Origin: Nocardia aurea
GTDB lineage: Bacteria; Actinomycetota; Actinomycetes; Mycobacteriales; Mycobacteriaceae
Assembly (NCBI RefSeq): GCF_003123685.1
Contig: NZ_QCYJ01000103.1
Location: 1 to 64,000 of the forward strand
Length of the DNA stretch: 64,000 nucleotides
Reading direction: 5' to 3'
Under the pieces are notes generated by a model that had not been told where the DNA came from, did not search any database, and was given only the letters and a program-made list of their open reading frames with translations. Shown here piece by piece: positions 8,201 through 17,318 of the stretch; the stretch's first letter is position 1; every line of letters starts with the position of its first letter. A program made the position numbers and the translations under genes.

Positions 8201-10459
8201 CTACTTGGGCAGTCCGAGTACACGCTCGGCCAGAATATTGCGCATCACCTCGGTAGTCCCTCCCGCGATCGTCGCCGCTCGTGAGCTGAGATAATCACGT
8301 TGAGCGGCAATGCCTTTCGATTTGGTGATGCCCTCGAGCCCCAACGCGGACAGATGGGTGTCCCCGATGGCCTGCATCGTGAGACTCCAGACCAGCTTGA
8401 TGACCGAATGTTCGGCGCCGGGGGCTCCACCGTTGGCGATCTTGCCCAGCGCGCGTTTGCCCAGCAAGCCCAGCGCGCGGGCTTCGACGAGCCGGTCGGT
8501 CAGCGCGGCCCGCGTACCGGTGTCGAGTTCGCGCCCCGCGAGTGCGGCGACCACATCGTGAACGCTCTGCTCCAAGCCCGCTGCCAGCACGATGACGCCT
8601 GCGCGTTCGAAGCCCAGCGTGGTCATCGTGACTTTCCATCCCTCGTGCAGTGGTCCGAGCAGTGCGTCGTGAGGAACCCGCACACCGTCGAAGAACACCT
8701 CGGCGAATCCGCCCTCACCGGTGATCTGGGTGATCGGACGCCGGGTGATTCCCGGTGTGTCCATCGGAACCAGCAGCGCCGATATGCCCTTGTGCGGCGG
8801 AGCGTGCGGGTCGGTACGGACAAGCAGTAGGCAGTGGGTAGCCTCCATGCCCTCCGAGGTCCAGATCTTCTGCCCGGTGATCACGAACTCGTCGCCGTCC
8901 AGGACGGCTTTGGTTCGCAGCCCCGCGAGGTCACTGCCCGCGCCGGGTTCGGAGAAGCCCTGGCACCAGATCTCCGCACCGGACTGGATGGCACGCAGAT
9001 GCCGCTGCTGTTGCGGCGTGCCGTAACGCATCAGGGTCGGCGCGACATTGTTGACACCGAGTATTCCGGCCAGCATGGGAGTGCGCAGCTGGGCCAGTAC
9101 CCGGTCACAGGCGACCTGATCGATGATGTCGAGCCCGCGGCCGCCGAACTCGGCGGGCCATTGCGGCGCGATCCAACCGGCCTCGTGTAGCCGCCGTTGC
9201 CAGTCGAGCCGCGCTTCGAACGAGTCGTCCTCGCCCCACTTTTCCTTGTAGGTCGGTTGCAGGTCGCGAACACGGGCGGTGAGTTCGGCGGCGGCGCTGC
9301 CTTCCTGCCACGTCGTGTCTGTCGAATCGTGTTGTTGTGCGGGATGTGTCGTTGGGTCCAGTCGGTCGCGGTGCGTACCGAGACCGCCGAACAGCGGGGC
9401 TGCCGCGCCCGCGCGACGATAATAGAGATGTGCCTCGTGTTCCCAGGTGTAGCCGACGCCCCCGAGGATTTGGATGTAATCGGCGCTCACCTGCTTGGCG
9501 ACCGCGATCGACTCCAGCAATGCCAGCGCCGCCGCGTCGTCCAGCGCGTCGTCGGAGGCGGTCGAATCCAGTAATTCGGCCACATTCCTGGTCGTGGTAC
9601 GGGCGAGTTCCACCCCGGCCAGCATATCGGCGAGCTTGTGTTTGATGGCTTGGAACGATCCGATCACCCGGCCGAACTGTTCGCGTTGTCGGGCGTGGGC
9701 GACCGCCCCCTGGAGGCAGTGCGCCGCCAGACCCACGAGTTCGGCCGACAGTGCGGTACTCGCGGTCACCAGACTACGGCGGATAGCTCGCAGCGCGACA
9801 TCGCCGCGTGCCAGGACGATGCCGTCGACCCGGTCCAGGCGCAGTTCGCCCAGCGGACGCAGCAGGTCCAGCCCCGCTGCTCGCCGCATCCGGGCTCCCC
9901 TTCCGCTGAGGGGAACCGCTACGAGGACCGGCCCGGATGAATGTTCGGCCAGCACCAGCGCGGTGTCGGCCTCCGGTGAGAGCACGAGCGCGGCAGAGCC
10001 GGTCACCGAGACGGTACCGCTGTCGCCGGTGGCGAGAAATCCTCCCGGTGCGCCCCACATCTTGTCGTGTGGGGTCCAGGCGACTGTGATCACCGTGTCG
10101 CCGACCGCGATGTCGGCCAGCGGTCGTGCCGCTGTATCGGTATCGAGGATGCCGAGCGCGCCGATCGCGCCTGCCGCGGCCACCGCCGGAGTCGGCGCGA
10201 TCGCCGCTCCGCAGATCTCGAGGGCCACTGCGAGATCGGACCATCGACCGCCCGATCCGCCCTGAAGCTGCGGTATCGGCAAACCGGCGACGCCGAGTGC
10301 TGCCATCTCCGACCACAGCGGACGCTCGCTGACGGTGTGCGGTTCGGCGACTGCCTTGTGTGCACGCCCTTCGTTCCAGTCCCGTTCCAACAACTGCGTC
10401 AGGGCCTCGGCAAGGGACTGTTGCTCCTCGGTGTCGGCAGCCGCCACGATCGGGGTCAT
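8201..10459 (-). CDS. Fused double acyl-CoA dehydrogenase
   Basis: The 752-residue protein contains two complete acyl-CoA dehydrogenase units. Residues 1 to about 370 form one, ending in ILGGVGYTWEHEAHLYYRR. Residues about 385-752 form the second, with WCQGFSEPGAGSDLA, GQKIWTSEG and the C-terminal AGGTTEVMRNILAERVLGL. FadE34 of M. tuberculosis has this two-domain layout and acts on steroid side-chain CoA esters; elsewhere the units are separate alpha and beta subunits, as in the neighbouring pair at 11184/12341. The enzyme should introduce a 2,3-double bond into a bulky acyl-CoA using FAD. It lies 111 bp downstream of the MaoC gene on the same strand, with an AT-rich island between them. Confidence 0.88.
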   Translation of the reverse strand: MTPIVAAADTEEQQSLAEALTQLLERDWNEGRAHKAVAEPHTVSERPLWSEMAALGVAGLPIPQLQGGSGGRWSDLAVALEICGAAIAPTPAVAAAGAIGALGILDTDTAARPLADIAVGDTVITVAWTPHDKMWGAPGGFLATGDSGTVSVTGSAALVLSPEADTALVLAEHSSGPVLVAVPLSGRGARMRRAAGLDLLRPLGELRLDRVDGIVLARGDVALRAIRRSLVTASTALSAELVGLAAHCLQGAVAHARQREQFGRVIGSFQAIKHKLADMLAGVELARTTTRNVAELLDSTASDDALDDAAALALLESIAVAKQVSADYIQILGGVGYTWEHEAHLYYRRAGAAAPLFGGLGTHRDRLDPTTHPAQQHDSTDTTWQEGSAAAELTARVRDLQPTYKEKWGEDDSFEARLDWQRRLHEAGWIAPQWPAEFGGRGLDIIDQVACDRVLAQLRTPMLAGILGVNNVAPTLMRYGTPQQQRHLRAIQSGAEIWCQGFSEPGAGSDLAGLRTKAVLDGDEFVITGQKIWTSEGMEATHCLLLVRTDPHAPPHKGISALLVPMDTPGITRRPITQITGEGGFAEVFFDGVRVPHDALLGPLHEGWKVTMTTLGFERAGVIVLAAGLEQSVHDVVAALAGRELDTGTRAALTDRLVEARALGLLGKRALGKIANGGAPGAEHSVIKLVWSLTMQAIGDTHLSALGLEGITKSKGIAAQRDYLSSRAATIAGGTTEVMRNILAERVLGLPK

Positions 10460-10519
10460 CCGGTCACGATCCTTTCTCAGCAGGGCAAGTGTATGGCCCG
10501 CGCGAGTCGAAAACAGGGT

Positions 10520-10551
10520 TTAAAAGTACAATGATATATCTATATACCTTC
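10520..10551 (-). promoter_or_regulatory. AT-rich island before fused dehydrogenase
   Basis: A mostly A+T stretch between the MaoC stop and the dehydrogenase start contains the small palindrome GATATATC and TATATA runs. It probably holds a separate promoter for the fused dehydrogenase gene. Confidence 0.4.
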
Positions 10552-10570
10552 GGTCGTCGACGTTCGAGCG

Positions 10571-11056
10571 TCATCGACCTCGGACCAGGCGTACCGGTTG
10601 GTACTCGAGCGCGACGGTTCCGTCCCGCGTGATGACGGAATTCTTGGTTGTGACCACGCCTCTGGTGCCGTTGCCGGTAGGTCTGGATTCCAGGATCTCG
10701 ATCAGCACGGTGATGGTGTCACCGACCACGACCGGAGCCTTGATGCTCAGTTCGGAACGCAGGAAGGCTATGCCGGTGCCGTGCAGGACGCCGGTCTGTA
10801 GGACGAGGCCCTCGGCATAAGCGAAGGTGAGTGTGCCGGGAACGATTCGACCGGAATGGCCCGCTTCGAGGGAGCCTCGCTCGTCCAGGAAGAGTGGCTC
10901 GTTCAACCCGGCGAGGGTGACGAAGGCGATCAGATCGGATTCGGTGATCGTGCGGCTGCCGGTCCGAAATCGGCTGCCGGGCAGCATGCCTTGGTATCCC
11001 TGGCCCTGCGGGATGGGGGTGATCGACCAGGGGTCGATGTTCTCGTCGTCGCTCAT
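10571..11056 (-). CDS. MaoC-like hot-dog protein without the usual hydratase residues
   Basis: The 161-residue single hot-dog protein reads RTITESDLIAFVTLAGLNEPLFLDERG and RIVPGTLTFAYAEGL, the overhanging segment of MaoC/R-hydratases. In active (R)-enoyl-CoA hydratases this segment carries an Asp and a His (D..NPIHxD); here the matching positions read L and F (GLNEPLFLD), so classical water addition is doubtful. It could be a dehydratase variant, a thioesterase or a structural subunit. The start is ATG 11056; ATTCCCC-rich upstream sequence gives only a weak ribosome binding site. It is divergent from the dehydrogenase pair and upstream of the fused dehydrogenase. Confidence 0.72.
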   Translation of the reverse strand: MSDDENIDPWSITPIPQGQGYQGMLPGSRFRTGSRTITESDLIAFVTLAGLNEPLFLDERGSLEAGHSGRIVPGTLTFAYAEGLVLQTGVLHGTGIAFLRSELSIKAPVVVGDTITVLIEILESRPTGNGTRGVVTTKNSVITRDGTVALEYQPVRLVRGR

Positions 11057-11082
11057 TCGGTACGCCTTCCGTAGGCTCGGGG

Positions 11083-11101
11083 AATAATTAGCTATATTAT
11101 T
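11083..11101. promoter_or_regulatory. AT-rich dyad between divergent MaoC and dehydrogenase genes
   Basis: AATAAT and ATTATT arms are separated by seven bases, 27 bp from the MaoC start codon. It is a probable operator or promoter shared by the divergent transcripts. Confidence 0.5.
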
Positions 11102-11183
11102 TACCGTAATCGAGATAGGTTCGTTGTGGGGCAGCAGGCGGGGCGACGTATTGCCGCGTGCGCGAGGAGAAGCTGGAGTGCGC

Positions 11184-12344
11184 ATGGTGAAGGATCGAGG
11201 ATCGGGTGTGCGTTTCCGCGCGACCGAGCTCACGCAGGAGGAGATATCGCTGCAACAGGAGGTGCGCGAGTTCCTCGTCGAGGAGTTGCGCGATGCCGGA
11301 TTCGAGCCCGGTCTCGGCATGGGCGCCGCCGCGGACCCGGATTTCTCGCGCAAACTGGGCGAGCGGGGCTGGCTCGGTATGGCTCTGCCCAAGGAATACG
11401 GTGGGTCCGAGCGCGGAGCAGTCGATCGCTTCATCGTGACCGAGGAACTCCTGGCAGTCGGTGCTCCTGTCGGGCACCATTGGGTCGCCGATCGGCAGAG
11501 TGGCGCTGTGATCGACAAGTTCGGCACGAGCGAGCAGAAGCGGCGTTTGCTGCCCGGCATCTGCCGGGGTGAACTGGGGTTCTCCATCGGAATGAGCGAA
11601 CCGGACGCGGGCAGCGACCTCGCAGCGGTGCGGACGAGGGCGACGAAGGTCGAAGGTGGCTGGTCGCTGTCGGGAACCAAGGTCTGGACCACTGGCGCGC
11701 ATCGGAACCAATGGATGATCGCGTTGTGTCGCACCAGCGACGAGCCGGACCGGCACGCCGGTCTGACTCAGTTCTTGGTGGACCTGGGGTCCACGGGTGT
11801 GCGGGTGAGCCCGATCCCCTTGCTGGACGGGAGTGTGGATTTCAACGAGGTGGAATTGCGCGATGTCTTCGTGCCCGACGAGCTGGTACTCGGCGATGTC
11901 GGGTGCGGCTGGCGGCAGACCACGGCCGAGTTGGCGTTCGAGCGCGGGGGACCGGACCGGTTCCTGTCGACCTATCCGGTCGTCACGGCCTTCCTGCGTG
12001 AAGCGACCGTAGATCGGTTGGGTGAGCGAACCCGGATCCTGCTCGGCCGGGTCACCGCGACCTGGTGGGTACTGCGCAACTCGACTTTGGCGCTGGCGCG
12101 CGCGGTGGACGCCGGGGAATCACCGGTTCAGCAGGCCGCACTGATCAAAGAGTTGGGAACCCGATTCGAACAGGACCTGGTCGAGGCCTTGCAGGACCTT
12201 CTCGACCGCGAGCCTGCGACCGATTCGCCGTCATCGTTCGAACGATTGCTGTGCGCGGCCGTGCTGACCGGTCCGGTATTCACGATTCGTGGCGGGACCA
12301 TCGAGGTCCTACGGTCCGTGGTGGCGAAGGGGCTGGCACGATGA
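11184..12344 (+). CDS. Acyl-CoA dehydrogenase, first subunit of a pair
   Basis: This acyl-CoA dehydrogenase of about 386 residues contains ALPKEYGGSE, GFSIGMSEPDAGSDLA, GTKVWTTGAH and the C-terminal RGGTIEVLRSVVAKGL, where the usual GGTxE motif is kept. Such subunits form alpha2-beta2 heterotetramers with a diverged partner in steroid-degrading actinobacteria. The next gene overlaps its stop by ATGA and is the obvious partner. I placed the start at ATG 11184 (GGAG 5 bp upstream); in-frame alternatives lie at 11124 and 11178. It should oxidise an acyl-CoA with FAD. Confidence 0.85.
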   Translation: MVKDRGSGVRFRATELTQEEISLQQEVREFLVEELRDAGFEPGLGMGAAADPDFSRKLGERGWLGMALPKEYGGSERGAVDRFIVTEELLAVGAPVGHHWVADRQSGAVIDKFGTSEQKRRLLPGICRGELGFSIGMSEPDAGSDLAAVRTRATKVEGGWSLSGTKVWTTGAHRNQWMIALCRTSDEPDRHAGLTQFLVDLGSTGVRVSPIPLLDGSVDFNEVELRDVFVPDELVLGDVGCGWRQTTAELAFERGGPDRFLSTYPVVTAFLREATVDRLGERTRILLGRVTATWWVLRNSTLALARAVDAGESPVQQAALIKELGTRFEQDLVEALQDLLDREPATDSPSSFERLLCAAVLTGPVFTIRGGTIEVLRSVVAKGLAR

Positions 12345-13405
12345 GCGACCCATTACTGGTCGAGGTCGCGGAATCGATCTTCGCGAAGGCGTGTACAGAA
12401 CAGGAGCGTCTGGTCGCTGAACACTCCGGCTGGGCCCCCGATGCCTGGAATATCGTCGCCGACGCAGGCTTGCCGTGGATATCGGTCCCGGAAAGCGCAG
12501 GCGGACAAGGGGGGTCGCTCGGCGACGCGCTGGCGGTGCTCCAGGTCGCCGGACGTCACGCGGTGCCGTTGCCCCTCGCCGAGACGGGAATGCTCGGTGG
12601 CTGGCTGCTCTCCGCGGCCGGGGCAACCGTCGGCGATGGACCGATCACCGTGGTTCCCGCGCGATCGGAAGACAGTGTGAGCTGGGATGGCAGGCGTGTG
12701 ACCGGTGTCGTGCATCGAGTGCCGTGGGCGCGCACGGCAGAGCGCGTCGTGCTGCTTGTTCCGCAAGGGGATGGCTGGTCGGTCGCGGTGCTGGCGCGCG
12801 CGCGAGTGCGCGTCGACGAGCAGGCCAACCTCGCCGGTGAACCGCGCGACACCGTGTATATGGACCAGGTCGTGCCGATCGAAGTCCATCCGGCCCCCGC
12901 CGGCGTCGACCCGGATACGCTCGCGGTGCGCGGGGCGTTGAGCCGCGTCACGCTGATGGCGGGCGCGGTCGAGCGAGTCCTGGAGATCACGCTTCGCTAC
13001 ACCGGGGAACGCAAGCAGTTCGGGCGTGCCATCGGCGAATTCCAAGCCGTGCAACAGCATCTGGTGCATCTGGCGCAACAGGCCGCGGTCGCCGCGATGG
13101 CCGCCGAGATCGCCGGACGCGAGGTGGAACGCGGTGGCGGACGATTCGAGGTGTCGGCGGCGAAGACGGTCGCCGATGATGTCGCACGGATCGCCACCCG
13201 GGCAGCGCATCAGGCGCACGGCGCGATGGGAGCGACCCGGGAGTACCCACTGCATCACCTGACCCGCAGGCTGTGGGCGTGGTCGCGTGAGTACGGCGAC
13301 GGTGCCCGGTGGGCCCGCGAGATTGGAGACGAGGTCGTCGCAGGTGGTCCGGATCGTCTGTGGCCGTTGATCACCGGCGGCAGCGCCGCTGCCCGGATGC
13401 CGTGA
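12341..13405 (+). CDS. Acyl-CoA dehydrogenase, diverged second subunit
   Basis: This 354-residue acyl-CoA dehydrogenase homologue starts at ATG 12341 inside the stop of the previous gene, so translation is probably coupled. The middle beta-barrel part is weakly conserved (no clear SEPxAGSD), while the C-terminal helices are recognisable: ERKQFGRAIGEFQAVQQHL and AHGAMGATREYPLHHLTRRLW in place of the usual GGIGFTWEH segment. This pattern is expected for the partner subunit that completes the FAD site without a full active site of its own. Alone it may be inactive. Confidence 0.83.
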   Translation: MSDPLLVEVAESIFAKACTEQERLVAEHSGWAPDAWNIVADAGLPWISVPESAGGQGGSLGDALAVLQVAGRHAVPLPLAETGMLGGWLLSAAGATVGDGPITVVPARSEDSVSWDGRRVTGVVHRVPWARTAERVVLLVPQGDGWSVAVLARARVRVDEQANLAGEPRDTVYMDQVVPIEVHPAPAGVDPDTLAVRGALSRVTLMAGAVERVLEITLRYTGERKQFGRAIGEFQAVQQHLVHLAQQAAVAAMAAEIAGREVERGGGRFEVSAAKTVADDVARIATRAAHQAHGAMGATREYPLHHLTRRLWAWSREYGDGARWAREIGDEVVAGGPDRLWPLITGGSAAARMP

Positions 13406-13462
13406 TCGGATCGGGCGCGCCGCGATGGTTGTGCGCGACGAGGGTCGGAGAAGAACCGATCG

Positions 13463-15766
13463 TCAGCGTTGCCGGTCGGCCATCCAGGCGGCGATCTGGA
13501 CGCGCGAGGTGAATCCCAATTTGGTGAGGATGTGCTCGACATGAGTCTCCGCGGTACGTTGGGCGATCACCAAGGCACCTGCGATCTCGCGGTTCGACAG
13601 GCCACGGGAGACCAACGCCGCGACCTCGTGCTCACGGCGGGTCAGCGGTGTCGCCGTATGCGGCCGTGCGGTGTCGGCAGGTTTGGCGCTGTCGTCGAGT
13701 GCGTATTCCAGCGCGACGGCGTCGAAGTTCGCGGATTCCGCCAGCGCTCGCGCCAAGCCGTCTTCTCCGATTGCCATCCGCAGCCGGTCTTCGCAGGCGT
13801 TGTGCCAGTGGGCCGTCGCCGGGACCTTGCTCGCCTGGATGCCCATCGCCTCCCATCGCGTGGCGGCGATGCCGAGCAAGGTCGCGGCGCGTTCGGGCTC
13901 GGGCGTCGCCCAAGCCAATGCCTCGAGAACGATGGCGACGCCGAACTCGTCACGAACGCGCTGTTTGAGTCGCAGACTGCGACGCAAGGTGGTGAGTGCG
14001 GATCCGGAGTCCGCGTCGAACCAGTGCACGACCCCGGCGTTCCACAGACTGTAGGAGGCGTACCAGGAGTCGCCGACGTCGGCGCACAACCGCATGCACA
14101 TCTCGTGGTAACGCAACGCCTGTGCGTGCCTGCCCCCGTAGCAGTGCGCGAACTGCAGGAGGGTCAGCGTGGTGATCTCGCGCCGGACGTCCCCGGCGTC
14201 GCGGACCACGGCCAGCGCCCGTTCGTTCGATGCGATCGCGTTGTCGAGGTCGCGGCCGTCGTAGATCGCGTGCAGTCCGGCCAGGTTGTCGAACGAGGTG
14301 CGCGTGATGTCGCCCAGCCCCTCCATGGTGGCTCCCGTGGTGATCAGCTTGTCGGCGGCGGCGAGATTGCCCTGCACGATCGCAATCCACGCCGCTGTGC
14401 TCACCACACCGGCGTAGATCTCCGGTGCGCCCCGCTCGCCCGCGAGCAGCCGTTCGCACCAGTGTCTGCCCTCGCCGACCGCGCCGAGCGCGATCCAATG
14501 CTCGTGCAGTACCCCGGCGATGCGAAGCCCTGCCGTGCTCGCCTCCGGTTGGGTGAGGCTGAACGCGAGGGCGCGCTGAAAGTTGGCGTGCTCACGTCGG
14601 AGCCGGTCCATCCACGCGCCTTGTCGCGGGCTGAGCCATTCCCGGTTGGCCTGTTCGGCCAGTTCCGCGTAGAAGTCGCTGTGGCGCAGCCGGATCGCGC
14701 GCTCGCTGTCATGGGAGCGCAGTCGTTGCTCGCCGTACTGCCGGATCACCTCCAGCATCCGGTACCGCATCCGCCCGCCGACATCCTCAGTGATCAGGAT
14801 CGACTTGTCGACCAGCGACAACACCGTATCGAGCAGCTCCGCCGGTCGATGTCCGGCACCGCCGCAGACGGCGTGCGCCGCGTCCAGTTCGAATCCGCCC
14901 GAGAACACCGCGGCGCTCGCCCACAGCTCGCGCTCGCGCGCCGTGCACAGGTCGTAGCTCCACTCGATGCATCCCCGCAGCGTGCGTTGGCGGTCCGGTG
15001 CGACTCTGCTGCCTGCGTTCAGCAGTTGCAGCCGGTCATCGAGTTGTTCCAGGAGCTGCGCGGCCGAAAGCCCGCGCAGCCGTACCGCGGCAAGTTCGAG
15101 TGCGAGCGGGATGCCTTCCAGACGTCGGCATATCGCGGCGACGTCGTCGCGATTGCCGGCTTCGATCCGGAAGCGGGGCGCGACCGCGACAGCCCGATCT
15201 CTGAACAGCGTGATCGCTTCGTATTCCGCCTCGGCGGCCGAACCGACAGGCCTCGCCGGAGGAAATCGCAGCGGCGCGACCGGCAGCGCTGTCTCTCCGG
15301 CTATGCCGAGGGGTTCGCGGCTGGTCGCCAGGATGTGCACACCGGCGCAGGCGCGCAACAACACATCTGCCAGTTCCGCGCACGAGTCGATCAGATGCTC
15401 GCAGTTGTCCAGCAGGATGAGGACGTTGCGCGAGGTGAGGTGGTCGGTCAGCGATTCCAGCGCGCTTCGGGCCGCCTGAGTGTGCAGACCGAACACCTTG
15501 GCGACCGTGTCCGTGAGCAGGGCGGGGTTCGTCAGCGCGGCGAGATCGGCGAACCACACGCCGTCGCGAAAGGCCCGGCGCAGGTCCGTACCGGCGCGCA
15601 GGGCGAGTCTGGTCTTGCCGACTCCGCCGAATCCGGTCAGTGTCACCAGTCGCGTGTTCGAGAGCAGCTGTTTGATCTCGGTTCGTTCGGCTCGCCGCCC
15701 GACGAAGCTGGTCAGATCCGCGGGCAGATTTCCGGGTGAGCCGTGCGGCGGCAACGTCGTGGTCAT
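13463..15766 (-). CDS. Large LuxR-family ATPase transcriptional regulator
   Basis: The 767-residue regulator has an N-terminal AAA/NB-ARC-like ATPase (Walker A GFGGVGKT at residues 45-52, Walker B VLILLDNCEH near 115-124, ILATSREPLG sensor region). A long alpha-helical, TPR-like middle (about 350-690) follows, and then a C-terminal LuxR helix-turn-helix (LTRREHEVAALVSRGLSNRE to the end). Proteins of this class sense an inducer or partner protein through the helical region and activate transcription on ATP binding. It is monocistronic and divergent from the dehydrogenase at 16119. Its ATG at 15766 follows closely on a GC-rich leader with two GGGGATATC copies near 15803-15827. The target genes cannot be read from sequence. 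Confidence 0.87.
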   Translation of the reverse strand: MTTTLPPHGSPGNLPADLTSFVGRRAERTEIKQLLSNTRLVTLTGFGGVGKTRLALRAGTDLRRAFRDGVWFADLAALTNPALLTDTVAKVFGLHTQAARSALESLTDHLTSRNVLILLDNCEHLIDSCAELADVLLRACAGVHILATSREPLGIAGETALPVAPLRFPPARPVGSAAEAEYEAITLFRDRAVAVAPRFRIEAGNRDDVAAICRRLEGIPLALELAAVRLRGLSAAQLLEQLDDRLQLLNAGSRVAPDRQRTLRGCIEWSYDLCTARERELWASAAVFSGGFELDAAHAVCGGAGHRPAELLDTVLSLVDKSILITEDVGGRMRYRMLEVIRQYGEQRLRSHDSERAIRLRHSDFYAELAEQANREWLSPRQGAWMDRLRREHANFQRALAFSLTQPEASTAGLRIAGVLHEHWIALGAVGEGRHWCERLLAGERGAPEIYAGVVSTAAWIAIVQGNLAAADKLITTGATMEGLGDITRTSFDNLAGLHAIYDGRDLDNAIASNERALAVVRDAGDVRREITTLTLLQFAHCYGGRHAQALRYHEMCMRLCADVGDSWYASYSLWNAGVVHWFDADSGSALTTLRRSLRLKQRVRDEFGVAIVLEALAWATPEPERAATLLGIAATRWEAMGIQASKVPATAHWHNACEDRLRMAIGEDGLARALAESANFDAVALEYALDDSAKPADTARPHTATPLTRREHEVAALVSRGLSNREIAGALVIAQRTAETHVEHILTKLGFTSRVQIAAWMADRQR

Positions 15767-16118
15767 CGAAGCGTCGCTACCCGATCGTCGGCGCCGAGTT
15801 CGGGGGGATATCGCGGTTCGAGGGGATATCCCACTCGGGCGTTCGGCCCGGGATCCACCACATTCTCACTGACCTTTCTCGATCCCGCCGTGGCCGGTCG
15901 CCGATGGTGGCATACATCGGTCGGCCGGGCGATGGCCGGTTGGAGGCCGACACGGCACGGTAACTGAATGCCAGCTTACCGAGGCGTGTCGAGGAATCGA
16001 GCGAATCGGACATTGTCGGTTCCGTGGGCCGTAGGTTGCCGTGTCTGGCTGTGGACGAATGCGATCCTTATACTGTTAAATCATTTAGTTATTAGAGACT
16101 TCACGGGTCGGAGCGGGC
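15767..16118. other. Intergenic region between divergent genes
   Basis: This 352-bp stretch holds no convincing gene. Near the LuxR start are two nearby GGGGATATC copies, and near the right end is the AT-rich promoter island of the dehydrogenase gene (TAAAT-C-ATTTA at 16077-16087). The middle is ordinary G+C-rich sequence in which I see nothing else. Confidence 0.5.
16077..16087 (+). promoter_or_regulatory. AT-rich dyad before dehydrogenase
   Basis: The palindrome TAAAT-C-ATTTA lies 32 bp upstream of the ATG at 16119, in an AT-rich island. Confidence 0.45.
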
Positions 16119-17246
16119 ATGTACGGCGTACGTAGCGCGGAACAGCGGGAGCTGGCCGCCACGGTTCGAAAGTTGCTGCGGGAGAAGTCCTCGGAGGTCG
16201 CTGTTCGCGCCACCATGGACACCCCGGAGGGGTATGACCGAGAATTGGGGCGAGTCATGGCCGAGCAGGTGGGCTTGCACGGTCTGGCCATTCCGGAGGA
16301 ATACGGCGGCGCGGGGTTCGGATTCGTCGAGTTGAGTGTGGTGCTGGAGGAGATGGGGAGAGCGCTGCTGTGCGGCCCGTTCTTCAGCAGTGTGGTTCTG
16401 TTCGCGAACGCGCTGCTCGAGGCCGGCGATGACGATGCCTGCCGGACCTGGCTGCCGGATATCGCCGCGGGCCGCGTCGTCGGCACCGTGGCGATATCCG
16501 AGGATCGGGAGGGCTGGGATGAGTCGTCTATCCAGCTCGCCGCACGTCGTGACGGCGATCGCTTCCTGTTGAGTGGTCGCAAGCGCCATGTGCTCGACGG
16601 CGCGCTCGCCGACGTGATCGTGGTCGCCGCGCGGTCGACGGATGGGGTCGGTCTGTTCGTGGTCGATACCGAGCTGGGTCTTCGGCGAACCCCGGTGCCG
16701 ACGCTGGATCGAACCCGCAAACAGGCCACGCTCGATTTCGACGAAACGCCCGCGCGATCACTCACTGCCCCCGGTTGTGGATGGCCGCTGCTGCGACGGA
16801 TTCTCGACCTCGCCGCCGTGGCTTTGGCGTGCGAGCAGGTAGGTGGGGCCGAGCGGGTGCTGGAGATGGCCGTCGACTACGCCAAGACCCGTCACCAGTT
16901 CGATCGCCCCATCGGCTCTTTCCAGGCGGTCAAACACAAGTGTGCCGACATGCTGGTCGCGGTGGAGTCGGCTCGCTCGGCGGCGCGATGCGCGGCCGAC
17001 GCGGTCGCCGCGGATGGGCCCGAGCGGGAGTTGTCGGCCGCGATCGCCAAGAGCGTCTGCTCGGAGGCCTTCAGTCGCTGTGCGAGGGACAGTATTCAGA
17101 TTCACGGCGGCATCGGCTTCACCTGGGAGCACTCTGCGCACCTGTATTACAAGCGGGCCAAGAGCAGTGAGGTGCACTTCGGGTCGCCGAGTTATCACCG
17201 CGAACGGTCGGCGGATCTCATCGATGTGCTCAGAAGGTATAAATAG
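16119..17246 (+). CDS. Acyl-CoA dehydrogenase
   Basis: The 375-residue acyl-CoA dehydrogenase contains GLAIPEEYGGAGFGF, a shortened middle region (VAISEDREGWDE in place of SEPxAGSD), ALACEQVGGAERVLEMAVDYAKTR and a C-terminal IQIHGGIGFTWEHSAHLYYKR. The WEH variant is shared with the N-half of the fused enzyme at 8201 and with FadE subunits from cholesterol-type clusters. No partner subunit is adjacent on this strand; it may pair with a product encoded elsewhere in the island. The TAG stop at 17244-17246 lies inside an AT-rich dyad that appears to be the promoter of the next gene. Confidence 0.85.
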   Translation: MYGVRSAEQRELAATVRKLLREKSSEVAVRATMDTPEGYDRELGRVMAEQVGLHGLAIPEEYGGAGFGFVELSVVLEEMGRALLCGPFFSSVVLFANALLEAGDDDACRTWLPDIAAGRVVGTVAISEDREGWDESSIQLAARRDGDRFLLSGRKRHVLDGALADVIVVAARSTDGVGLFVVDTELGLRRTPVPTLDRTRKQATLDFDETPARSLTAPGCGWPLLRRILDLAAVALACEQVGGAERVLEMAVDYAKTRHQFDRPIGSFQAVKHKCADMLVAVESARSAARCAADAVAADGPERELSAAIAKSVCSEAFSRCARDSIQIHGGIGFTWEHSAHLYYKRAKSSEVHFGSPSYHRERSADLIDVLRRYK

Positions 17247-17260
17247 ATAGATATTTATAC
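17237..17260 (+). promoter_or_regulatory. Perfect AT-rich inverted repeat
   Basis: The 9-bp arms GTATAAATA and TATTTATAC are separated by GATAGA. The repeat overlaps the stop of the preceding dehydrogenase and ends 58 bp before the DUF35 gene. It is the longest perfect member of the AT-rich dyads in this locus and a good operator candidate for one of the GntR proteins. Confidence 0.6.
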
Positions 17261-17318
17261 TCTTTGTCTGCTAGGATCGACTACTGATCGAACCTGAACG
17301 AGGAGAGGCTGAATCGTC

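Noticed and set aside
13469..15739. Long open frame (756 codons) on the + strand
   Set aside because: It lies antisense to the LuxR-type regulator, whose domains are unmistakable. The + strand product has no recognisable motif and is a by-product of high G+C codon use.
15803..15827. GGGGATATC direct repeat near the LuxR start as operator
   Set aside because: Only two copies, short and partly G-run; not enough to call a site, so it is mentioned only in the intergenic note.
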